The notes under the pieces are model-generated. The model was not told the origin of the DNA. It made no database searches and worked only from the letters and a program-made list of their open reading frames with translations. DNA of 23,974 nucleotides from Oscillospiraceae bacterium (lineage in GTDB: Bacteria > Bacillota > Clostridia > Oscillospirales > Ruminococcaceae): assembly GCA_016295145.1 (NCBI GenBank), contig JAEDLR010000027.1, positions 1 through 23,974 on the forward strand. The letters are read 5' to 3'. Positions 1 through 7,178 of the stretch are shown one piece after another (position 1 is the first letter of the stretch; each line of letters starts with the position of its first letter). The position numbers and the translations under genes were made by a program.

Positions 1-763
1 GAGGATCACCCCCGCGTGTGCGGGGAAAAGGCACGGACTACCAGTACGACATCAGACTGACGGGGATCACCCCCGCGTGTGCGGGGAAAAGTGTAAAGTA
101 CACATGCGAAACCGTCTTAGGCAGGGATCACCCCCGCGTGTGCGGGGAAAAGTTCATTGTTCTCAGTCCTTCTTGTAGAATTTTGGGATCACCCCCGCGT
201 GTGCGGGGAAAAGGTTTGTTCTTCGCCCCTTTATGACATCTGGCAGGGATCACCCCCGCGTGTGCGGGGAAAAGTAGATGACTTTGTAGGCGATTACAGC
301 TTTACAGGGATCACCCCCGCGTGTGCGGGGAAAAGTTCAACTATGAACTTGATGACTGTGCAGAAAAAGGGATCACCCCCGCGTGTGCGGGGAAAAGTAT
401 GTTACTTCTACTAATGGTGATGATCGTTGGGGATCACCCCCGCGTGTGCGGGGAAAAGTGGTCAAAGATTTTGCAAATGCAATTTCACTTGGGATCACCC
501 CCGCGTGTGCGGGGAAAAGTACAACAATTATATGGGATAAAAAAGATGATAAGGATCACCCCCGCGTGTGCGGGGAAAAGCTGAAAACGCAAATGTGCAG
601 ATTCGTCATGAAAGGATCACCCCCGCGTGTGCGGGGAAAAGTGAGTTTATGTGACGGCATGTCATGTGGTCAAAGGATCACCCCCGCGTGTGCGGGGAAA
701 AGTAGCATCTGTGGTTGTAACTGTACGCGTGATCAGGATCACCCCCGCGTGTGCGGGGAAAAG
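1..763 (-). CRISPR. Type I-E CRISPR array, at least 13 repeats, truncated at left edge
   Basis: Thirteen identical 28-bp units start at 3, 64, 125, 186, 247, 308, 370, 431, 492, 553, 614, 675 and 736. On the plus strand each begins GGATCACC and ends GGGGAAAAG. Counting the adjoining 29th base (G or A on plus), spacing is the I-E norm of 29 + 32; the spacer at 336-369 is one base longer. Each repeat holds a CCCCGC/GCGGGG stem around a 4-nt loop. The unit matches the reverse complement of known I-E repeats, so crRNAs are read from the minus strand, the leader lies at 764-807 and the oldest units are at the left. Cas6e cleavage at the stem base would leave an 8-nt handle GTGATCC plus Y. No degenerate terminal repeat is seen and bases 1-2 belong to a further spacer, so the array continues outside the window. 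I did not recognise the source of any spacer. Confidence 0.98.
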
Positions 764-807
764 ACTAAAAGATCCCATACAATAGGCGCTTTTCAGAACC
801 TGCCAAC
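764..807 (-). promoter_or_regulatory. CRISPR leader with compact pre-crRNA promoter
   Basis: These 44 bp are all that separates the cas2-exonuclease stop codon from the first repeat, so they must hold the leader core (the leader could extend into the cas2 3' end). On the minus strand there is a TTGGCA -35 box (801-806), 16 bp, then a TATTGT -10 box (779-784). The -35 matches consensus at 5 of 6 and the -10 at 4 of 6. Transcription would start near 772, about nine bases before the first repeat. No terminator hairpin separates cas2 from the array, so read-through from the cas operon is also possible. Promoter activity is inferred. Confidence 0.55.
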
Positions 808-1671
808 TCAAATTTCATTTAGTTTGTTTGCCACCGTCATCAGCAAACGGCAATCATCCAGCGCACGGTGTGATTGTCGCGTCGGTATGCTCAGATGCGC
901 CGCTACCGTATCCAGTTGGTAATTTGCAATCTGTCGGATTCTGCTCTTTGCCATGCTCAGCACATCTTTTACCTGAATTTTTGGAAATGGCATGGCACAG
1001 CTTTTCGCGCCCTGTTCCAGAAATTGCAAATCAAAGGATGCGTTGTAAAACATCACTGTCTGCGACTCAAGCATTCCGAACAATTCTGCCAGTGCGGTTG
1101 GCAGTGCAACCCCCTGTGTGTGCAGCATGGTATTGTCGATGCCTGTCAGTTCCGTGATCTGCGGAGGAATGGGCATGGATGTCTGAATCAGCCAGTTTTT
1201 TTCACAGGATATCGTTGCATCCTGAACCGCAATTGCGCCGATCTCAATGATTACATCGTTTTTGGCATCCAGTCCGCTTGTTTCAATATCCAGCAGCACA
1301 TATGAGGAGATTGCTGTATTGGCTCTGCGCCGTCTGCCCATTTGCCGTTTGGCAGCATTGCTGAAACCGGGTTCCAGGGGCGGTGCGGCAGTATTGGCTG
1401 TTTCAGGGTGCAGCATCAAACGGATACCGTCAAAATCGACCGGTTTCCAGGTGGTGTTATGCACATAGAAATCCATATGCTGTTCGTTTTTGGCATGAAA
1501 AACCATGGTTGCCTGTCCGTTTACAATGTTCTCGCAGATTCTTTTCCACAGTGCTTCACGTACTCTTGCGCTGACTGTGCCGACATAGACGCCCGTATTG
1601 ATTTCCAGCAGCCATTTGGAAAGATCACCGCGCAGTTTTGGCGGGCAATTTGTTACACATACCACAATCAT
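808..1671 (-). CDS. cas2: Cas2e fused to a DEDDh (DnaQ-like) 3'-5' exonuclease
   Basis: The protein has 287 residues. Residues 1-91 are a Cas2e (CRISPR-associated Cas2, I-E subtype) with the family start MIVVCVTNCPPKLRGDLSKW. A linker of about 30 residues follows, rich in Ala/Pro and then basic (KRQMGRRRR). Residues ~124-287 are a DEDDh exonuclease: motif I DIETSGLD (D128, E130), motif II NASFDLQFL (D214), motif III SHRALDD (H268, D273); all five catalytic residues are present. Cas2 dimers scaffold the Cas1-Cas2 integrase, and the exonuclease is expected to trim prespacer ends. Such fusions are known from Streptococcus thermophilus I-E. The ATG at 1671 overlaps the cas1 stop as ATGA and gives the family N-terminus, so it is preferred over an in-frame TTG at 1683. 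It is the last gene of the cas operon, just before the leader. Confidence 0.95.
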   Translation of the reverse strand: MIVVCVTNCPPKLRGDLSKWLLEINTGVYVGTVSARVREALWKRICENIVNGQATMVFHAKNEQHMDFYVHNTTWKPVDFDGIRLMLHPETANTAAPPLEPGFSNAAKRQMGRRRRANTAISSYVLLDIETSGLDAKNDVIIEIGAIAVQDATISCEKNWLIQTSMPIPPQITELTGIDNTMLHTQGVALPTALAELFGMLESQTVMFYNASFDLQFLEQGAKSCAMPFPKIQVKDVLSMAKSRIRQIANYQLDTVAAHLSIPTRQSHRALDDCRLLMTVANKLNEI

Positions 1672-2624
1672 GCATCGCCCCAACCTTTGCTGTCTTTCCT
1701 GTCCACACCGTAGGATATCCCAAATGCTACCGTATCCTGTTGATTATCCCACAGGGCGATATCTGCCGTTGCGGCTGTGTCATCATCATTCAGCAGATAT
1801 TTGATATCCTTTACCATGCGCTCAAGAATGTGTGTTTCCTGAAACAGATCGCGCATCCGCCGCCTTGTAACATTGGCGATATCGGGCATATCTGCTTCTG
1901 CCAGTTCAAAAGCAAGGGGAATGGTGGTTTCCGCCTTATATAAATCAGCAATATCGTATGCAAATGACAATTCGTGCCCAACATGAATGAACCCCAACCC
2001 CGGTGCACAGCCCAGTGCAGTAATCACAGCCGTTGCCAGACCGTACAAGCACACATTGCCTGCGGATAATGCCTGATTCACCGGTGTGCCGTTTGCAAAA
2101 TGTTCAGGATCGTAATCGCGCCCGTGCCATTCCACATGATGCAGCTTTGCCTGTTCCCGATAGATTCTGCGCATACGGGAACCCTCGCGCCCACGGAGTT
2201 GTTGCAGCGTCAGCCCCTTTGCATCCTCATCTTGAAAGCGCATCGCATACATTTTGCGCACAACATCGAGATGTGTTCTTGTGTTTGATACCAGTTTTGC
2301 CTGCCGTTCCAGCAAAGCCGTATGCGAGTTCAAAGCTCTGCCGTGGGCATAGTACCGCACGCCCTGTTCTCCGACCCAGATCACCCCAATCCCCGTATCT
2401 CCGATGAGTTCCATTGCTCTGTGCGAGATCTCCGTACCGGGGCCCAGCAGCAAAACGGTAATCGCCGCCGCAGGAATATAAACCGTTCCCTCCATGTTTT
2501 TGACAGTCACTGCGCCATCTTCACGGCTGATGCGGCAATGTTCCAGATAAAGAAAGGTCATGCGGTCGCTGATCACAGGCATTTGAGACAGATCGGGTTT
2601 CTTCATGCCGCTTTGTTGATTCAT
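1668..2624 (-). CDS. cas1: CRISPR-associated endonuclease/integrase Cas1 (type I-E)
   Basis: Cas1 is the metal-dependent integrase that, with Cas2, inserts new spacers at the leader-proximal repeat. The 318-residue protein shows the I-E pattern: SDRMTFLYLEHCRI near the N-terminus, LRGREGSRMRRIY, a central NGTPVNQALSAGNVCLYG, and GFIHVGHELSFAYDIADLYK. Metal-binding residues are Glu in GREGSR (about 147), His in FIHVG (about 214) and Asp in YDIAD (about 224-227), matching E141, H208, D218 and D221 of the E. coli enzyme. The start at 2624 overlaps the cas6e stop as ATGA and has AGG nine bases upstream. An ATG three codons earlier (2633) is possible, but AGG then touches the start codon. Length is close to the E. 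coli protein (305 aa). Confidence 0.97.
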   Translation of the reverse strand: MNQQSGMKKPDLSQMPVISDRMTFLYLEHCRISREDGAVTVKNMEGTVYIPAAAITVLLLGPGTEISHRAMELIGDTGIGVIWVGEQGVRYYAHGRALNSHTALLERQAKLVSNTRTHLDVVRKMYAMRFQDEDAKGLTLQQLRGREGSRMRRIYREQAKLHHVEWHGRDYDPEHFANGTPVNQALSAGNVCLYGLATAVITALGCAPGLGFIHVGHELSFAYDIADLYKAETTIPLAFELAEADMPDIANVTRRRMRDLFQETHILERMVKDIKYLLNDDDTAATADIALWDNQQDTVAFGISYGVDRKDSKGWGDA

Positions 2625-3250
2625 CTGTTGCATCCTGTTACAGTCAGCATTCCAAGCCCAAAGGCTTTTTCTCTGCCGATGCCCTGAACCAGTGCAGCGC
2701 GGAATGCTTCTGCGTCCGTTACGGTCAGTATACCCTCGTATGTGACCGCAAGAAGCTTCACCTGTTTTGTCTCATTGCGGTTCTTCTTGAATATATACCA
2801 CTGGGAGCCGCTTACCAGCCATTCTCCGTCGGCAAGGGCGAAGCCGTGCTTTTCTGCTTGCTTGCGCAGCCAGGCTGCCTGATGTTCCGGGGTGATATGC
2901 GCAAGAATCCGTCCTCTTTTTCCGTTGTCATTCTTTTCATGGATTACAGGGTTGGCTTTCAGTCTGAAATGCCATTTGCTTCCGTTGACGATTCTCTGCA
3001 GCAAACCGTCATAGCATCGGGTTTCGTATCCGCTGCTTTCACCGAATTGTGCAGCAAGGGCAGAAAAATCAATCTGTTTTTGGCTCAAAATCAAAAGATA
3101 CGGTTCGCCGCGCAGCGTATCCACGCGCCAGAGTTTGCGTGTTCTATCGTCATCGCAGCGTTCCAGCGCGCCATGTACCAGATTGGGTGCGACCATTGCA
3201 CGCATGGTTTGGGAACGGGAAGGATCCAGTTTGATTCTTGAAAGATACAC
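2621..3250 (-). CDS. cas6e: Cas6e (CasE/Cse3), crRNA-processing endoribonuclease
   Basis: Cas6e cuts the precursor CRISPR RNA at the 3' base of the repeat hairpin and stays bound to the crRNA as part of Cascade. The 209-residue protein starts MYLSRIKLDPSRS like the E. coli protein (MYLSKVI), carries FRLKANPVIHEK in the middle and ends with GIGREKAFGLGMLTV, the glycine-rich RNA-binding loop of the second ferredoxin-like fold. His26 lies where the catalytic His of Cas6e is found. The start is GTG, sharing one base with the cas5e TAG stop, with AGGAGG eight bases upstream inside the cas5e end. The repeat stem in the neighbouring array is the expected substrate. Confidence 0.95.
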   Translation of the reverse strand: MYLSRIKLDPSRSQTMRAMVAPNLVHGALERCDDDRTRKLWRVDTLRGEPYLLILSQKQIDFSALAAQFGESSGYETRCYDGLLQRIVNGSKWHFRLKANPVIHEKNDNGKRGRILAHITPEHQAAWLRKQAEKHGFALADGEWLVSGSQWYIFKKNRNETKQVKLLAVTYEGILTVTDAEAFRAALVQGIGREKAFGLGMLTVTGCNR

Positions 3251-3894
3251 TATTCATCCCTCCTCAGTTCCGCGAAAGCATCGTGGTCGTTATACAGGAT
3301 TTCTTCTTTTTTCATGCGGTAGCCATGCTGGCGGTGCAATTGTGAAAAAGAAATCGGAACATCCTGCACCACTACGCCCCCTGTGGTGACCTCATACACA
3401 ATCCGCAGGGGTTTGGCATCGGTCAGCGCAGCGGCATTGATCAGCGCATCCACCAGATTCTGCTCGGAGATATGCAGGTACACAGGCAGGGTAACCGGAC
3501 AGGCGCGCCTGCCCAGAAACATCGGGTATACAGGGTGCAGGATTGCATTGCCAATGGATTCCAGCAGTGCCGTATCATCGGATTCCAACCCCGCTAGAAA
3601 TACCGCGTCCGAGAGGTAATATCTGTTTGTCACATAGGGATCTTTTCCATCAGGCCGTGCAATATGATAATCCTGAATGAGCCTTCCCTCTTTTTCTACC
3701 CGTACGCCAAAGCGCAATCCCGTAAGCGGCAACAAAGCATCGGGGTCACCGTCACGCTGAATGCCCAGTGCTGCGGCAATCATACCGATTACGCCGCTTT
3801 TGGTGGGTTCACGCTCTGTGTTGCGTGTATTGAATTTTGAGTTGCAGCCCCATGCCTGTAATGGTGCTGCCAATCTCAACAACAGCGTTGCCAT
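3250..3894 (-). CDS. cas5e: Cas5e (CasD), Cascade subunit binding the crRNA 5' handle
   Basis: Cas5e caps the 5' end of the crRNA in Cascade and holds the 8-nt handle. The 214-residue protein has the I-E Cas5 opening LLLRLAAPLQAWG, then NTRNTEREPTKSGVIGMIAAALG, DYHIARPDGK and YYLSDAVFLAGLE, then FLGRRACPVTLPVYL: the usual Cas5e order and close to the usual length (E. coli 224 aa). The start ATG at 3894 follows the cas7e stop by three bases, and GAGGAA in the cas7e end serves as the ribosome site. It sits between cas7e and cas6e, the standard I-E order. Confidence 0.95.
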   Translation of the reverse strand: MATLLLRLAAPLQAWGCNSKFNTRNTEREPTKSGVIGMIAAALGIQRDGDPDALLPLTGLRFGVRVEKEGRLIQDYHIARPDGKDPYVTNRYYLSDAVFLAGLESDDTALLESIGNAILHPVYPMFLGRRACPVTLPVYLHISEQNLVDALINAAALTDAKPLRIVYEVTTGGVVVQDVPISFSQLHRQHGYRMKKEEILYNDHDAFAELRRDE

Positions 3895-3897
3895 TGT

Positions 3898-4968
3898 TTA
3901 TTCCTCGCCAATGACAGACGCAATTGCGGTTTCCAGTTCCGTGAGCAAGTCAGGCAACGTGCAGGATTTCACCGATGTACCGAATTCGGAACTGACGCAC
4001 CATTCCGCCACGGGTCTTGCAGCAAATTTTTCGTATACCGTTTTGGCATAGCTTGCCAGCTTCTTTTCCGATGGAACCGCAAAGCCCTCATTACTGGGTT
4101 TCACGGGCTGCTCAAAGGCACCGCACAGATTCACCGGCTGATCGCTGCGCAGTGTGACATATACGGCATCGGGCAAGGTTCTGTTTGCGAAAGTATTCTC
4201 CTTGCCTGTGGGCATGGAATGGATAAATGCCTGCCCGAACTTGGCAATTGCCTCTGCGACTTTTTCTGTGCCGATGGTTTTTGCCAGCTCTGTTGCATTG
4301 ACATTGGCATAGCGGTACAGCGTAGACGAATTGAATTCCACTGTGCCCAGATGACCGGCACCTGCATTATCCTCTTTCTGCAAATCATCGCAGGCGGTAA
4401 AGTAATCATATTCATTGTGTACTGCGTGGGTGGAGATGGCGTGGGCGACCTGTGCTGCGGCATCGCAATTCAATGTGGTGGCACCGGCTACCATGCGACC
4501 AAACAAAGCAATTTCTATGGAAGGATTGTCTTTCAGCGCATTCTCGCATTGCTTTTTCGCATCTTTGGACTTGAAATCCAGTGTCAATGCACATTCTGCC
4601 AGTGCCTTTGCCTGTCGGCTGCTGATAAAGAACAATGCCTTTGCTTTATCGTCCTTATCCAGAGCAATGCCTGCCGCTTCCAGTGCAGCTTTTGCCTTGC
4701 CCAGATACATGGCATCATCCAGTGTATCGTCTATCTTGCGCATTTCTGCTATGATCATATCGGTGACGGCTTTGGTGCGGATTGCCCGATCTTCTGCCGC
4801 AAACAGCGACTTGAAATCCTCACGCATGGCGTGCTTCCATGCCTGCGAAGAAACTCTTGCTCTCACCGCGCCGCCATACACGGCGGTTTTGGGGCTGCCT
4901 GTATCATCACGGTTGACACAACTGGGCGGTACGGTCTGTAATACATGAAAATCAATATAAATGCTCAT
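3898..4968 (-). CDS. cas7e: Cas7e (CasC/Cse4), Cascade backbone subunit
   Basis: Six copies of Cas7e normally form the helical backbone of I-E Cascade along the crRNA spacer. The 356-residue protein (E. coli 363) begins MSIYIDFHVLQTVPPSCVNR and has the conserved GSPKTAVYGGAVRARVSSQAWKHAMR segment at residues ~26-50. VEFNSSTLYRYANVN and the lysine-poor FIHSMPTGKENTFANRTLPD loop follow, both typical of the family. The ribosome site AAGGAG lies eight bases before the ATG. The gaps to cse2 (upstream) and cas5e (downstream) are three bases each, so these genes are surely co-transcribed. Confidence 0.96.
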   Translation of the reverse strand: MSIYIDFHVLQTVPPSCVNRDDTGSPKTAVYGGAVRARVSSQAWKHAMREDFKSLFAAEDRAIRTKAVTDMIIAEMRKIDDTLDDAMYLGKAKAALEAAGIALDKDDKAKALFFISSRQAKALAECALTLDFKSKDAKKQCENALKDNPSIEIALFGRMVAGATTLNCDAAAQVAHAISTHAVHNEYDYFTACDDLQKEDNAGAGHLGTVEFNSSTLYRYANVNATELAKTIGTEKVAEAIAKFGQAFIHSMPTGKENTFANRTLPDAVYVTLRSDQPVNLCGAFEQPVKPSNEGFAVPSEKKLASYAKTVYEKFAARPVAEWCVSSEFGTSVKSCTLPDLLTELETAIASVIGEE

Positions 4969-4971
4969 TAT

Positions 4972-5556
4972 TTATTCTCCTTTATCGTTATTGTTGTGGA
5001 AGAAATCCTGACCCCAGCGCAGCTGTACCTTTTGGCGGCTGCTATCAAACTGGAAATCATAAAGATCGGTTGCAAGCTTTGCATAATCCAGCCCGATGCC
5101 CTTTGCTTTCAGCAACTGTACCAGACTGCGCAGATGATGGGACAATTCCGGCATATCCGCAGCGGTTACCACGGGCGCGAATCTTCGCATGACACGTTCG
5201 CGGACTTCGTCCGTATACTGCCCATCCATCAAATCGGCAGTTGCTCTGCCCAGACTGCGGTCTTTTTGATTGACGCTTTCTCCGTTGCCCTGCTGATGCA
5301 GTGCGAACAGGGTCAGTGCCAGATAAATTGCCCATTCCGCATGGGTGGGTATACCGTTTTTGCTCAGCAGATTTTCGTCCATGTCGTTGAGAAATACGCC
5401 CCAGAGTTCCGGCAGTTCACCCGGCGCCTTTCCAACACCGCGCCTGAGCCTTGCAAGCTGTGCCCGTCCCGTGCCCGTATCTTTATTCCGCAACAGCGCA
5501 TCAATTTGCCCGGATACATAGCCATAAACTTGGCCTTTTTGATCTTTCACTGTCAT
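4972..5556 (-). CDS. cse2: Cse2 (CasB/Cas11), Cascade small subunit
   Basis: Cse2 forms the belly dimer of Cascade that stabilises the displaced DNA strand. The 194-residue protein is mostly helical with basic patches (GRAQLARLRRGVGKAPGELP, residues ~30-50; also FALHQQGNGES and RAQLARLRRG), which is the usual Cse2 signature. The segment PELWGVFLNDMDENLL and the C-terminal helix LVQLLKAKGIGLDYAKLATDLYDF also fit. It is somewhat longer than the E. coli protein (160 aa). The start overlaps the cse1 stop as ATGA, with an AAAGGAGG ribosome site inside cse1. Confidence 0.93.
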   Translation of the reverse strand: MTVKDQKGQVYGYVSGQIDALLRNKDTGTGRAQLARLRRGVGKAPGELPELWGVFLNDMDENLLSKNGIPTHAEWAIYLALTLFALHQQGNGESVNQKDRSLGRATADLMDGQYTDEVRERVMRRFAPVVTAADMPELSHHLRSLVQLLKAKGIGLDYAKLATDLYDFQFDSSRQKVQLRWGQDFFHNNNDKGE

Positions 5557-7178
5557 GATGCATCCCCCTCCTTTCCGTAAATTCGTTTCAGGTCAGCCTT
5601 GAATATCAGCATCGCCTGGGGCACAGAGAAGTATCTATTGTTCGATTTCATATGCCCCACCAATGCCCCATCCGAGGCGTTTGCAGCTTGTTCGTTTGCA
5701 TATTGCAGCGCAATTGCCCGTACCGTTTTTCGCCAATTGCCGATCGGTTTAAGGGTGTTTTCCATGGTATCCGGGTTAATGCCCATCAGCCAATTGCGAA
5801 AGGGCATATCCAAGCGGTAGTAGAGCTGTGCTTGTGCGGTTTCTTTGGCTTGGAGGGCACTATTGTTCTTTGGGTCATCGCTGCCGCCCGATGCAATGTA
5901 CAGATTGAGGGCAAACTTGCCGATGCTGTTTGCGACCTCCTCGCATTTTTTGATTTCATTTTCGATATCGGCACGGAAGTTTTCACCAAAGTCCGAAAGC
6001 AACGCCGAATGCATTTGCAGCGAATCGGAAAAGACATTGTCGACAACGCACTGCTGCGTGCCATATGCAATGGAGCATACTGCTGTGCGCAATGGACTGC
6101 TACCGTCAATCATTTCGTATAAGTACTGAAACCAATATACAACACCGGCACGCTGTTTCTCGGTTCCATCGTATAACGCCGCAAATTCTCGCCACATTTG
6201 TTTTCTCGGATCATGCTCCTTTGGAATATAGGTTTTTTTGTCTTTGGCAAGTTTCCATACTGTCATTGGCTCAAAGAGTGCATTTTCCTTGTCAAAAAAG
6301 TCGCCGCCAAGTATTTTATAGCTGATTACAGCATCGTTTTTTCTTTGCAGAATCATTCTGCGTGATTGCATTGAGTACAATTCTGCAAGGTTTTTCGGCA
6401 ACAGAACTTTATTATTCTCTCTTGTGGGCACCGTATCGCGTTCCCATACAGGTTTCTGCTCCGATTGAATGATGCGCTGATTAATCATAATAAGGTTCAG
6501 CATCAGCGTTTCAAAGAGATTATTTCCCACAAGATAAATCAAGCCCAATTTTCCCAGCCAGCCTACGCCTGCTTTTTCTTTTCCGGCTGAGATATCCTGA
6601 TTCTTGTGCTTGGCAACATTATTGTCGTCAAATGCATTGACATATAAGAGCCAGCGTGCCGCATGGGAATAGGAAAGTTCCGTTTTATTCTTTCCTGTGC
6701 AATATGGAAACAGCCTTTCCTTATTACCGCTTTGTGATATGGCACCGTTGAGCTTTGCGGCTTGATATACCGATTTGTCGGGTTCCACATCGTCCAACCC
6801 CGCAACCTGACCGAAGGGCCGCTCGGGGTGAAACAGCCAGAAGCGTTCATGCCACTTTGCAAAATAATCATCTATTGCCTTTTCACTGAAGCAGCCGCGC
6901 TCCCACAACGATTGCCAACGTGTTTTTGCCCATTGTTCGTTGTCCTTGTCGCTGTTGTCCGCATTGCCCTCAGCATCCACCCGTGAGAATACCGTATGGA
7001 GCACTGCCAGCATCAACCGCAGCACTGCAACATCCTGTGTGGGCAGTTCTCCGCCAAGCCCCCGATATTCGTGGGCATACACGATTGCATCGCGCAGCGA
7101 TACCTCACGCACACTGCAATCCTGCTGCATGACCCGAACCCACGGTTCGTCAATCAGATTGAATTCAATATCAGTCAT
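5553..7178 (-). CDS. cse1: Cse1 (CasA/Cas8e), Cascade large subunit
   Basis: Cse1 recognises the PAM, starts DNA unwinding and recruits Cas3. From the chosen ATG the protein has 541 residues (E. coli 502) and starts MTDIEFNLIDEPWVRV, the family opening (NLxxxPWIPV). It keeps ELPTQDVAVLRLMLAVLHTVF, WLFHPERPFGQVAGLD and LFETLMLNLI, all typical of CasA. The C-terminal four-helix bundle begins near YYRLDMPFRNWLMGI. Starts at 7178 and 7184 (two residues longer) are equally reasonable: GGAG lies ten or four bases upstream. The longer reading frame to 7280 would run deep into cas3 and is unlikely. Overlap with cas3 is eight bases. Confidence 0.94.
   Translation of the reverse strand: MTDIEFNLIDEPWVRVMQQDCSVREVSLRDAIVYAHEYRGLGGELPTQDVAVLRLMLAVLHTVFSRVDAEGNADNSDKDNEQWAKTRWQSLWERGCFSEKAIDDYFAKWHERFWLFHPERPFGQVAGLDDVEPDKSVYQAAKLNGAISQSGNKERLFPYCTGKNKTELSYSHAARWLLYVNAFDDNNVAKHKNQDISAGKEKAGVGWLGKLGLIYLVGNNLFETLMLNLIMINQRIIQSEQKPVWERDTVPTRENNKVLLPKNLAELYSMQSRRMILQRKNDAVISYKILGGDFFDKENALFEPMTVWKLAKDKKTYIPKEHDPRKQMWREFAALYDGTEKQRAGVVYWFQYLYEMIDGSSPLRTAVCSIAYGTQQCVVDNVFSDSLQMHSALLSDFGENFRADIENEIKKCEEVANSIGKFALNLYIASGGSDDPKNNSALQAKETAQAQLYYRLDMPFRNWLMGINPDTMENTLKPIGNWRKTVRAIALQYANEQAANASDGALVGHMKSNNRYFSVPQAMLIFKADLKRIYGKEGDAS

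Noticed and set aside
31..735. Self-targeting spacers matching other parts of this window
   Set aside because: No obvious match was seen by eye; a proper search against phage and host genomes could not be run.
18..922. Open reading frames across the array encoding repeated peptides such as ITPACAGKS, DHPRVCGEK and GSPPRVRGK
   Set aside because: They are translations of the 61-bp repeat-spacer units in three frames and have no ribosome site.
4219..4941. 240-residue Cys-rich frame on the plus strand opposite cas7e
   Set aside because: It is antisense to a well-supported gene, has no ribosome site and has no recognisable domain.
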